Shown here: piece after piece, positions 10,632 to 22,500 of the stretch
How positions within the stretch are numbered: position 1 is the first letter of the stretch
How the letters are laid out: every line of letters starts with the position of its first letter
Assembly: GCF_031877795.1 (NCBI RefSeq)
Contig: NC_133933.1
Location: 94,633,552-94,697,551 of the forward strand
Length of the DNA: 64,000 bases
Direction of reading: 5' to 3'
Source of the DNA: Strix aluco
Taxonomy: Eukaryota > Chordata > Aves > Strigiformes > Strigidae
The notes under the pieces: generated by a model
Seen by the model: the letters and a program-made list of their open reading frames with translations, nothing else
Databases searched by the model: none
What the model was told of the DNA's origin: nothing
Position numbers and translations under genes: made by a program

Positions 10632-11664
10632 GTAAACCTGCCCTGTGCCCGGTCGCCCGGAGCGGGCGGGTGTAAGCGCCTGCCTGAGAGGAACGGGGCA
10701 CCTTCCCCTCCGGGGGTGCGCTGAGGGACGGCAACACACCCCCCCCCCCGCCCCCCCCCGCCCCGAGACCCGCGGAGACCGCGAGTGAGCTTTTCGCCCC
10801 GCGCTTAACACCGAGGAGGAGTTTGCAGGAAAGCGTCCTGGCCGGGGCTCCTCAGGATTAATTAGTCTTTCCTCTCTCCCTCTCGTCTCGTTTGCTGGGA
10901 GCGTTGGCTTACCTGGGGAGTGCGTGTGTGTGTGTGTGTGTGTGTGTGCGCCAGGAGCTGCAGAGCTCCCCGCTCGGCTCTGCGGCAGCTTGGTTTGCCG
11001 GACCCGGCTCCCAGGGTAACTGGGGGGGGGAGCTTAGATGGTTTTAAATACCCGCAAGAAGGAACCACCGCCTGCAAGGGACGCTTTCTTGTGTGCTCAG
11101 TGCCCCGGCATAGAGGCATGTGCCCTCGTCTCGGAGACAGTTCGCTCGAGTTGATTAGGCAGAATGCCAAATGCCCTTAGGAATTTTTAGAAGGATTTTT
11201 TGGAAGATGGAGCAGATTTGGGGAACCTGCACTGAAAGAGCATGATGGGGGGTGTGAACACTTGATAAATTTTTCTGTGGGGAGGGGAGAGAGAAGTGGA
11301 AACCGATAAAAATGATTTCTTACCTGATTGTAGTGGTGAGCTTCTGTGTGGGGATGCATGCATATTGGGCATGTGTGCAATGGGCTTCATGTGTAGATGT
11401 ATTTAGAAGTGATTGAAAGAAGTAGTGTTGCCATATTCTTCCCTCGCATGACACGGTCCCAGCAGAACACCTTCCCTTATCACCCCCTTGCAATGACACT
11501 ACTCCAAGCTCTCACATTAAGCATTTCTTCTCTGGTTTGTATCTGAAGGCTCCATGAAATCTTTTATGAAACGCAGGGATGGGGGACAGGGGGGTGCAAA
11601 CAAATGCAGCAAAGAGGAAGTTTATCTGTGTCTTCATTTGCTCATTTTGTCTTTCCAATTATAG
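10632..11664 (+). other. TENT5A: TENT5A coding-region intron (1033 bases)
   Basis: The intron has a GT donor at 10632 and an AG acceptor at 11663-11664 preceded by a pyrimidine-rich stretch (TTTCCAATTATAG). It is phase 0. The first 170 bases belong to the CpG island and include a C11-G-C9-G-C4 stretch at 10739-10764 (i-motif/G-quadruplex potential). A (GT)n tract lies at 10924-10948. No coding sequence or mobile element is evident inside. Confidence 0.9.
10924..10948 (+). repeat. (GT)n microsatellite in TENT5A intron
   Basis: An uninterrupted run of about twelve GT units. Alternating purine-pyrimidine sequence can adopt Z-DNA. It is likely length-polymorphic. Confidence 0.9.
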
Positions 11665-12444
<780 letters not shown>

Positions 12445-12554
12445 GGACAGAAATTAGTAGACCTGGTGGGCAGAACGTTTTCTAAGAGGTAGGAAGGGGC
12501 GATGCGTCCCTTTGAAATGGGGTGTTTTGTGCAATGATGATCTGCTCTAGTTTT

Positions 12555-12573
12555 CAAGCTTGGGAAAAGCTTG
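12555..12573 (+). other. Small perfect hairpin in proximal 3' UTR
   Basis: CAAGCTT and AAGCTTG form a 7-bp perfect stem around a GGGAA loop, about 110 bases after the TENT5A stop codon and just before the first AATAAA. It could be a chance hairpin or an RNA-binding site. Confidence 0.4.
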
Positions 12574-12583
12574 TGGTTCTTCT

Positions 12584-12589
12584 AATAAA
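12584..12589 (+). terminator. TENT5A: Proximal poly(A) signal candidate
   Basis: AATAAA occurs 140 bases after the stop codon. Use of it would give a very short 3' UTR lacking all downstream elements. Confidence 0.3.
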
Positions 12590-13250
12590 TAACGGGAGCA
12601 TGATCGAGAAAGAACCCCCAAATAATTGGATCCTACCCCAGAGCACAAGAGGCCTGTCATTAAAAGCAACCAGCTTCCCCTGAAATAAGTGAGGGACGAA
12701 TGCTTGATGACAATATGGGTTGGCAATATCTGCTCCCATAGCTTTGGCATAGAGAAGGTGGGAAAGCCTTATTTTCTTTTATTTTTATTCTTACTCTAGA
12801 ATGGAATCTGCAAAAGGGAGAATATGAAAGAAACAAAACAAAAAAAAAACCAACAAAAAGAAAAAATTCACAAAAAACAATTCTATATATATTCAGGAAT
12901 TAAAAGTTAGAGGCATAAAGCAGAGATAAGCTGAATAAAAATGTATATTGGAATTACTGCGTTTGGGGTTTGCAGCAAGTGCTGTCTATGGATTGACCGT
13001 GTAGAATGTATAGCTTGCTTGACTAGAACGCTTTACCAGAAACAGCTTGCTCCAAATGAACAGTAGTGGATTGGTACAGTTATAAAAAGCGAAACATGTA
13101 CGATGACAAAGTCCATTATTTCCAGCTGTGTGTGTGCCTCACATTTTAAAAATGTGAGAATGCAGGAAAACCAGCTGTGGCAAACAGAATATACTCAAGG
13201 ACCAAAGATTTCACAAATAAGTTATCCGAGCAAAGAAGATACAGTAAAGT

Positions 13251-13273
13251 ATATACATATATATATATATATA
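13251..13273 (+). repeat. (AT)n microsatellite in 3' UTR
   Basis: An almost pure AT run, interrupted once near its start by AC, followed by an A/G-rich stretch. It is likely length-variable. Confidence 0.85.
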
Positions 13274-13527
13274 AAAGAAAAGAAAGATGTTGCTATATTT
13301 GTACACACCAACAGTAATCAAAAGTGCCTGATGCCTTCATAGAATTTGAAGTGAGAAAAAAATATAGTTTTGTGGTTTAACCATGCATTTTGTTTTATCA
13401 GGGACACAAGGATTAAAAACAAAACCATAAGCTTGTGAATAAGTGGTGGAGGAAATGCCCTATTTTTTTTCTTGGCAAATACCTGTATAGAGTTAATGTT
13501 ATGTCAGTGTGCTATTATCCTAGGTAC

Positions 13528-13615
13528 GTGTGTGTATGTGTGTATATATGTTTGTGTGTGTATATATGTACATGTTATAGGTGTATATCTATATATATAC
13601 ACACACAATATATAT
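13528..13615 (+). repeat. Composite TG/TA tract with Pumilio-type sites
   Basis: Alternating TG and TA dinucleotides span almost 90 bases. They contain two UGUANAUA-type words (TGTATATA at 13541-13548 and 13559-13566) and a related TGTATATC near 13582. A self-complementary part (GTGTATAT...ATATACAC, about 13581-13606) could fold back. The tract lies inside the probable TENT5A 3' UTR. Confidence 0.6.
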
Positions 13616-13655
13616 TAATGTGGTCTAGGAAAATGTAGCAATTAAGGAATGTTTA

Positions 13656-13661
13656 AATAAA
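13656..13661 (+). terminator. TENT5A: Intermediate poly(A) signal candidate
   Basis: AATAAA occurs 1.2 kb after the stop codon and is followed within about 25 bases by a GT-rich stretch (ATGTGTTTTCCAG), the usual layout of a functional poly(A) site. Confidence 0.4.
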
Positions 13662-14169
13662 GTACTATGTGTTTTCCAGTTTGCAACAGGATGTCATAGG
13701 ACAGTGGGCACCTTGCAGTGAATTTTTAACCCACACCTAGAAATTTGGAGTAAATGAACCAGTCAGGATTAAGGTGGGATTCAGATAATGTCTTTGGTTG
13801 CAAGAACAAGGATTACAGTAATTCAGTGGGTTGCTTGTGAGCCATAATAATTCCACAGATGGAGAAACATATGACTAGCTGATCTTTTTTTTTTAAATTA
13901 TTTTGTACTGTAATGCCATTTTGACATTTAACCCACTAATGTTGTGACTGCATACCTCCATGATGTATAATTCAGTGGAACGTGGATCAAAGATAGGTTT
14001 ATTTAAACCCCCTGACAGCTAAAGAATATTGTATTAGTTGGTGATTTGAACACTAATTGTTAATATTTAAAGGAGTATTTTTAATAGAGTGCATTATGCA
14101 TTCCAGGACCACTAGAATTTAGCAAATGTGAAATGAACCCTTTTTAAGAGTGTTGCACGATTGCTTAAA

Positions 14170-14204
14170 ATTATATTTTATATATATATTATATATATAT
14201 ATTT
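14170..14204 (+). repeat. AT-rich palindromic tract in 3' UTR
   Basis: Repeated TATATA/ATATAT units can fold into a cruciform or RNA hairpin. No known element is recognised. Confidence 0.7.
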
Positions 14205-16498
14205 TTATGCAAATATTAAACATCTTTGATCTGGTTGTCACACTGCATTTACAATTTCAGTACTGTACTTTATTTAAATGGAATCACTTTACATTGGAAC
14301 AATAACTATTCACTTTCATTTCCTCTCCCGAAAGACCAGCAGGGGGAAAAAATCAACCTCCGCTGTTGTTTTCACTTCAGTGCCATCTCTGAAGGTGTTA
14401 AATTCTTTGTTGTGCTTTGAAAACCTAATGACTAAGTGACACTTGACTCTAATATTTTGCTTTTTCTTAGTGAGGAGGAAAAAAAAAAAAAAAGGGGAAT
14501 TCAGGCTTTTGAATGAAAACTCTCTGCATCCTGCCTGGTTGCAGGCAGGGTCTGGCATTGGAGGAGTCAGGGGCAGGGGAGAGGGCTCGTGTCCTGGCAC
14601 TGTTTTCCCCATGGAGCGAGTAAGGTACATCTATTTTTGTCACGCTTTGTACTTTTCACTCTGAAGGCAATTTAGTAGGAACATGATTTGTTTACTGAAG
14701 CACCTTCCCTGTGAGTCCTTCAGGAAGCGTAAAAGCTGGTTCATTGCCATTCCCGGCATTGACTCGCAGACCTTGTCCCCACCTTCCCTTCCTCCGGCCC
14801 TGGCTGCAGCCTCCGCCGGGCTTCGCATCCCCCAGACCCTGCGAGGTCCCCTCCAGCCCCCGGAGGGCCCGGGCAGGGTGCTCCTGGCCCGCTATGTCCT
14901 CTTGCCTCCAGCCCCTGGGAGGGTTCGCCAGCGGAAGCTATGGGGAGGGCTGGGGAAATAGGATCAGCTGGTAATGTGGTATGTCTTCTCTCGCCACAAC
15001 TATTTGCAGCAAATAAATGAGTCATCTGCTCTTTAAAAGGGTTTGAGAATCTATAGCTGTGCCACAACCACAGAACGCTGATAGTACATGACACGATGTA
15101 TTTTTCCTTGGAAGGACCCTTTTTTTTCCATTGGTTGAAAGAAAGTTTTGATTTACTTCCTCTCAGCTCAAATTTTATTGTGTTGGTTTTTTTAATGATT
15201 GACAGCAGCTAGTTACTTTATAGTGCATGCAGCAGGGCTCTGAGCTAAACTGCACCTTTCAGCATTTGCATTTTGATACATATATAATATGTTTTTATAT
15301 ATATTATATAGGTATTCCGGATCTGTTTTGCATATGTTAATGATCAAGTGGTGGAACTGGTAGAGCTTTGTTTTATTTGTAGCTTAAAAGGTGCCTGGTG
15401 TTAGAGGTGGGAAGAAGGCATGAGTTCAGGCCAAGAGTAAAATAAGAACCCCTTTTCAAAGCTGGTTTATTTCTGCGGTTTGCACACCTTCCTCTCCATG
15501 AAGTCTGACTTTTTTTTAAACTGTTTTTTCCCCTCCTCTTCAGCACACCGGTACTTTTAAAGTTAACGACTGTGTTCTTGCTTTGTAGACATCATTTTTC
15601 CCATCCAATCAGATGTAAGGTTAGAACTTGTGCTGCAAGAGACAGTGCCCCTTTTAAAGAACTGAACTGATTAAAAACATTGACCTGATTACAGTAAAAC
15701 TGTTTGTACTGCAGCTGAATTTACTGCTAACCAACCGGGCGCTAAACATGGTTAAATGTAGCGATCATGAAACAACCGAGAGCTTTGAAATGGGATTTTT
15801 CATTAAATATAGCTGTCCTCCCAAATGCAAGAACATTTCTTCTAACAATAGAAGGGCAATTAGAAGACCAAAAAGATATTTTTCTAGTTTCTCTTATTGC
15901 ACTTAAAATATTTTTTATCTTGCACAAAGGCCTTCACACAAATCTTCTAAACACCTCTTGTTAAATGCTTGGTTTGCATTATGTCAGAAGCTCCTACCAG
16001 TTCAAAAAAAAAAAAGCTTTTTTCTTTTTATTGAGAAAATGAAGTGTGTTAGATAAAACTGCACAGAAAAGGAAAAACTATAATTGCATATTCAGCTCCT
16101 ATTTGAATATATTATTTTGTATGGTTTTCTTTATGCAGAGTTTCCCTTGCAAGAAAGAAAATCAGTGTACTGTTTTGCTGTTGTAATAATGGTTTGCTAA
16201 CAAAATAAATAGTAAAAAAAAAAAAAAGCCTGCAAATTTCAAGACAGCTTGGCTAGAGCACTGCAGGCTCCTGCAGTCTGTAGGAGTCTGTGCAGATTTG
16301 CTTTCCCTCAGATTTCCTTAAAACTGTTGCCTTCTGCAAGGCATCCTGTTGCAGCAAACTGCTCCTTGGATTGCTCTTTTGGAACATTTTGACTATAGGC
16401 TTTGTCACAGACAGAAAAAGAGCTGATGGAAAACAGACTCTAGAGGGAACAGATTGTGAATTTTGTTTACAGCATCCAATATTTGGATTTTTTTTGTA

Positions 16499-16504
16499 AA
16501 TAAA
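16499..16504 (+). terminator. TENT5A: Distal poly(A) signal candidate for TENT5A
   Basis: AATAAA overlaps a Pumilio-type TGTAAATA at 16496-16503 and is followed by a T-rich then TGTGTCTG stretch typical of downstream elements. It would define a 3' UTR of about 4 kb. An alternative signal lies 295 bases earlier at 16204. Confidence 0.45.
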
Positions 16505-19500
16505 AAGAAGTTATTTTTTTCTATTGATTTGTGTCTGCTGTCTTCCGTGTCTGAAATAGCTCTGGCCTGCTCCTGCTGAATACCAAGTTCGCTTTCATTA
16601 AAAAAGGACAAGGGCAGCACTTTTCTGAGAAGAGCAGCGTTCGGCCGCTTTCCGATTGGAGCACAAGACATTTTGAAAAGCCCTGCCTTGTGCCAGCCAA
16701 GTTTGACTGGCTGTGCTCAGCTACAGAGGAACCTCCCCAGCCAGTGCCAAAAATACTCACTCTAGCACTGGTCGGGCCGTGTAAATGGTCCAAAATCCGA
16801 AAACTGAAACAGCGCTGCAGTAGCCCTGTGCTCTTGCTGCCTTTCCAGTTTAGATCCCAGTATGTGGACTGGGATCTTTTTGTGATGTCTGCGACTTGCG
16901 CATTGTTAGCTGCCTTGCTGGCAGTAATGTGAGGGTCCTGATGCCCCTGAGATGTATTTGATAGGGGCCAATGCCTTCACGTGATGGTTTCAGTAGGTCT
17001 GGGGAGCAATGGGGTACTGCTCCCTGGGTGTAAAGGTATGGCCATTTGTAGTGGATGGGTGCTGCAGGCAGTGCAGCTCCAGGAGCTGCTGAGGAGCGGT
17101 GATGCACATGCCCGTTTGATTCAGCTGCTGAATCAGTCCAGTTCTTCTCATAGATTCAGTGTTTACTCTCCTTCCCTGCCCTACAATGCTGTCCTTGTCA
17201 GCAGAGGTATTTTCTGTTTGCTGTGTTTACAGGGGAGATGCTTCTGTAATGAAGGCTAATTTCCTCAAAAGGCACTTCAAGGGAATATAAAATATTAATT
17301 TACAATGCTCGTGGCAATACTTTTCCAACCAGGGTGCCTCAGACTGAACCAAATTTGAAAAACATTGACTAAGACTCTGCAGCTCTTACTAGGCTCATTC
17401 ATACACAGCACTGGGCTTGGAAGACTCTCACCAGCTTAAGCGCGAGCGTGAATGTGCTTATTGTAATGATGAGTGAACCTGTATTCCCCTGTAAAAACAA
17501 ACAAGCTGCTGGGACTGCTCGTTTTTCCAGGCGCAGGAGCAGCCCCATTGATGAACGCGGGGTGCCTTCTGCACAGTGCTTCTTTTGAAACCTGCAGGGC
17601 ACGGGATGGGACTGTTGGCCAGCCTGGCCGGGAGAGGGGGAAGTGCTCGACATCCCTGCCCGTGTGGCTTCACCTTTCCTCCCATGTTTCTGCCAGGAGA
17701 GGGAGGGGAACGTGGCCTAACGGTTCCTCCTGTTCACTTGGTCAGTTATAAAATATTTTAGGCAGTCTGACAAAGGCAGCTGCAACACCCAAAGATGCAG
17801 ATGGAAATCAGGGGATTGGAAATCATCTACATCCAAATGCCTTTGCTTGTCTCTAAAAATCCAAACCCAAATGGATGCTCTTTTGCTTTGGAGTGAGTTA
17901 ATTCCAGTTTCTCTGTTTAAATTTTGGGGGATTTTTTTGAGAGATGAACGCCAGTTGGGTATCTGGAGCATTATGAGTCCTCCTTCCCAAACCAAGGAGG
18001 AGTATGATGAGGACACAGCCAGCTGAATGCTGCACTTTAGTAGGTGGTGTTTTTAAGGAGGGAGGAGCGTTCAGGACTGAGGAAAGGGGTGGGCAAAAGC
18101 AAGGTTCGAGAATGAGGATTACCTGAGCAATAACACCATGGAAATCTGGAGGACATGCTGATAGATTAATGCAGGAGAGGAGAAATGGCTCAAGTCTTTA
18201 ACTTATGTTAGCCCTGCTAAAATGATTCTGATCAAGGAAACTGTCGCATGTACAGATAAGTAACAGTCTGCAGTTCCTCTTGGCTGCAGCAGCACATTTT
18301 TATTTTATTGCATTAAAAACAAATAATCCCCAGGAACACCTTTGCCTGGGAATGAAGCTAAGTGTATCCTAAATCAACCCTACATCCTCTAGTAAATGTA
18401 TCTGTAGTCCCTGGAAGGCAATAAATTAATAATGCTGACTTCAGTTTTATAAACCTGCTCTTGGGAAACCCCCATGAAACCTCCGCAGAGATTTTTGTAG
18501 CACTGTCATGTGCACCTTGTTCCCAAGTGTTTGTGTAGATCTGGTCACGCCTTCCTGAAACTGCCACCAAGCACCCTCCTCCCTTCTATTTATCTGTTTT
18601 TAGTAAAATTCAGTGCACGTGGCCATATGCACTTAGGTAAAGCACAGTGTATAGCTATGCACTGTTGCATTGGAGCTGGTGTAGTTTTGCAGCGATCCTC
18701 TAAATATCTATAGAAATGTGTCTGAAGCAGTTCTGCATGTGGGGCTCTAGACCACATGTAAGAAGCAAGAGCATAAAATCGAAATTTGCACTTTAGAGAA
18801 GAAATACTAAGCCTCCAAAGGCCTGATAAACTATGAGGAACAGACTCATGTCCTACACACTTACATTGCCTTGGGCTGTTCAGAATGATTGTTTTGTGGA
18901 TGCACAGTTCCACCATTTCATGTGGCTGCTATTTCATCAGGATGTGCAGTGCCAGTACACGCCTGAAAAATTTTCCTTTTGCATTGGCTGGGAAAAAACT
19001 ATGTCCTAAATACACACCTAAATATTGTGTGAAAAACATGGATATTCTCCATGGTAAAAACATCCTTTAGGTTCCCATAGTGGCTTGGAAGTCATAAATT
19101 CCTGATTTTTGAGAGGATAGTATGATTAAACATACTTGACCTTCTGTTGTACTTGAGGGTGAATAACTCTTCTGCGTGAGCAACTCTACAATTAAGCTTG
19201 TCTTCCCGAAAATAGAGAAATCCAGAAGAGCCAGCACTTTGAAAACGTGAAAGCCTTTGTATCTAACCTACACAGGTTTTCCTCTCTTCAGCTCCTCTCT
19301 TGGAGGGTGTAGAACAAAGTTACTTCTAAAATCACAGATAAAGACAGTAGACAACATGTTTTGGAGACATCTAGCTCATCTTTGTTAGCGTGCATGTCTG
19401 GTTACCCCTCTGCCATTTGAACAAAGGTGATGAGAGATGCTTGGAGCGGGAAGGCAGGCAATCCTGAGGGAGGTGTACACAACTTTGTGATGCTTTTCTC

Positions 19501-22500
19501 TCAGGGAACATGTTCCTTAGAGAAGGTATGCTTGAAGAACACTCTCGTGTCTTCAGTAGCTGCATGGCCTTCATTTTAACTGTGACTTCCTTGCTTGGGT
19601 CATGCCCTTAATCCAAGGCATCCATGAAATTCCTGCAGCATATTCTGATGTAGAAAAGTAATTGCAAGGAAATCTTTCTGCAATTGCAACTGTTCTTAAT
19701 TTAACTCATGCTTTGAGGAAAAAGTAAAGCCACAGTCTTTGTTTTTTTAAAATCTTTTGTTCTTGAGTAATTTCTCTCACTCTCACTTCTGCATTGCTCT
19801 TCTGTGCTTGCTTCTCTGCTGTCTTCTCATCCTGATTCTTGCAGCAGAAGTGGAGGGATCAGCACCACATGCTCTTCAGGTTATCAGCAATTCTGCTGGT
19901 CCCTAGTGTTTGAGACGTAAGGTCTGAGCTAGATGGGTCATTAGGTGAGGTTCAGCAAGAGTTGTAGAATGTCTCTGTGTAAACAGGGTCCTGGGTGTCC
20001 TGTGAAATGCTCTTCAGAAATATTTCCAGTTCTCCACTAGCAGCTCTTCATGACAGGGAGAATTGTGCATTCAGGCTTGTACGAATGGTTACTTGGACAT
20101 CTCAAGAAGTACAGAGTAACAGTTAAATGAATTAAAAATTTAGCAGCATAACAATTATGATTATATAAGGGAAAAAAATGCACTGCAAGGTGATTATTAA
20201 AAATGTCAGCATCCAGACTAGTAGAGAAGCTCTTCCTCAGCTTGAAGGCTTTTATTGTGGTTGTAGCAGGCTGTTCATACTCTGCAAACCAGACACTTGG
20301 CTTTGTGCTAAATTATCCACTGGAGAAGCATATACATCTCTTGTTCCTTACTTCAGGCTTTGTTATTTAGGAAACAACAAATACATGGTAGTTGTCTGCT
20401 TTGCGATAGTGGTGTGAACTGGGACTTGATTGATTTATTTAAGTGCTGTTTATAAGTAACCCTATAAATGTCAGCCAGTGGCGGAAGTGAAACCAAGAGC
20501 TTGGGCCTTCCTTCTCGCCAGCTGTGAACAGCTCTTTTGCATTTTTTATGGAACTGTAAAGTTGAATCGCACATTTTTTTTAGATTGAGCTTTCTGACAT
20601 GCTTTCCATTTCTTCCCAAACCTCTGTCACCAATAATGTCAAATATTTAAGGTGGGATTTTCTAGTCTGCCAGACTCATTCTTGCCTGTTTTTGCTGAAG
20701 TCATGGACCCCTGTGGGGCCATGCAGAGGCATTTGTGCTGTGTGCTAGATGCCTGGGGAGCGGCATCTGCTTTCTTGCACCCGCCATGGGTCTTTACATA
20801 TGCCACATTTCATAAAGTTATTCAAAAATCACAGAAGTCCCAAGAACTTGAAACTAACCACATTTCACCCAAACATAGCCCCAGGTTTGTCTCCAGGCTC
20901 TTACAGACGCTGCTTGTCACCTGCCATTCTCTGACCCCAGGAAGAATAGCTGTATTTTATACTCAAATGAGGAATGCAGCATCTGCCTTGGATCAAGCTA
21001 TTGCTGTTGCTTGTATGAAGACAACCCATTAGACAGCAGAGCCTCTGCAGGGCTGGACTGGTGGCCGTGCCAAAATCTACTAAGAAGAGAGAAAAAGGGG
21101 CTTCAGGTGCTGGTGAGAAACTACTGGCAACCTTTCTGTGAAATGCACATGCAGTATTGGCTCAACACAGAACATGATATATTTGTTTTCTGGAGTTTTG
21201 TGGGCAGCCCTCGTATTTGCCACAGATCACCTGGTACATTACTTGCATTTTTGTTGTCATGGGTGCACATCAGTGACCAATGCACATGGAAGTACTCTTT
21301 AAATTGTGCTCTTTGACTGCTCAGAGGGTATTCTCTATAAGCAGCACAAAGGTGCCTAGCAGATATTCTCCACTGCCGAGTGCTTGCTCTTAGGACTCCA
21401 AAGACATTTGCATGGAAGTCTTTCCTATGGGATGATGACCTTCCATCATCCTAGAAATGCCCTCCCACAGCAGTGGGAATGTCCATGAATGATGGAAAGC
21501 ATGGCCGATGCATCAGACACCTGAGCAAGTCAGCGGGGCCAACAGAAGATTTTTCACTTGGTTTTAGCCAGCCTTTGGATGCAGTCATAACAGCTACCTC
21601 AGTGCTCGAGGAGGCATGCAGGGAACACACAATGCAGATTTGGTAGCTGAGCTTGACCCTAGCATTACTTGCTAGTTCTTTGTTGTTGAATGTTTATTCT
21701 GTAATAGCAACCAAAGGGCATGACCAGGTTAGGACCCATTGTACCAGGCACTGTGCAAACACCCCTGTGCGAGTCCCTTCCCTTAGAGCTTCTCCATGTG
21801 GGAATTTCAATGAGCTTATTCTTTTCATTTAGCTGTCTCACAGTGAGTCAACTCATTTGCTTAAGGCAAACTCTTGCTTTTTTAAGAAATGGGATATACA
21901 CTGCAAAAAGTGTTCCCAAAGAGGCAATTTCCATGAAATATTACTGAATTCTATAAATTTGTTCACTTGCTAAGACTGTCATGTCAAAATCTCAGCTTGC
22001 CTTCATGAGTAACTGAACTCACTTGCGCTCTTAAAAAGACTGTGTGCTTGATACAACACGTTTTTGTCACTGAGAACTGAAATCAGTCCTCTTTCTCTAT
22101 AGTCAATGCAGAAACAGGTGGATTTCTCTCCTCTCCATCTTGAATTGCAATCACTTTAGGAGGTGAAATGAAGCAACTGTGGAGTAATGTGCAACAACAT
22201 TAAATGACTGCAGAGCCAGAAGTTGCAAATATGCTGCAGAAGTTGAGCCCATACTTTGCATCTCTTGAAACTGAGCTTCCCCAAAATCAGTGGGTGTCCT
22301 GACTGAGTTTATTGCTTTTTAATTCTATGAAGGTGATGGTGATACCATACTTCTTTTTTTTTTTATTTATTCTTTTTTTTAAGTTGTTTGTCTGGCTACC
22401 AGACAAATGCATCACGCTCAGGAATGTTCTTAACAAGCAAAGATTAATTCCACCCTGCAGGGCTACCTTCACCAGTTGGCCAGTGAATCCACCTCTCCAA

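Larger units (their letters stand above)
7860..10800. promoter_or_regulatory. CpG island of TENT5A (two lobes)
   Basis: The sequence is extremely GC- and CpG-rich from about 7860 to 8700 and again from about 8890 to 10800, separated by an AT-rich stretch at about 8700-8860. It spans the TATA box, the 5' untranslated region, coding exon 1 and the start of the intron. Long G or C runs occur at 8357-8369 (G13), 8455-8466 (G12), 9184-9203 (G20) and 10739-10759 (C11, G, C9). Long open frames here, up to 383 codons on the reverse strand, are side effects of GC richness: they are proline/arginine/alanine-rich, overlap on both strands and have no recognisable domain. Confidence 0.85.
12445..16525 (+). 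other. TENT5A: Probable TENT5A 3' untranslated region
   Basis: This AT-rich stretch after the stop codon has no other gene-like sequence. Candidate AATAAA signals lie at 12584-12589, 13656-13661, 16204-16209 and 16499-16504. The last would give a 3' UTR of about 4 kb, similar to my recollection of the human gene. The region holds TA- and TG-rich runs (13251-13273, 13528-13615, 14170-14204, about 15280-15312), A15 at 14479-14493 and A14 at 16214-16227. The true end, and whether several isoforms exist, cannot be read from sequence. Part of the distal portion may be intergenic. Confidence 0.5.

Noticed and set aside
10632..10724. Continuation of exon 1 frame into the intron
   Set aside because: The family sequence resumes exactly at the exon 2 acceptor (LTLK then EAYVQK), so the read-through is intronic.
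18100..18120. GGTTCGAG-like word suggesting a tRNA T-loop
   Set aside because: The neighbouring stems and anticodon arm of a tRNA cannot be built around it.
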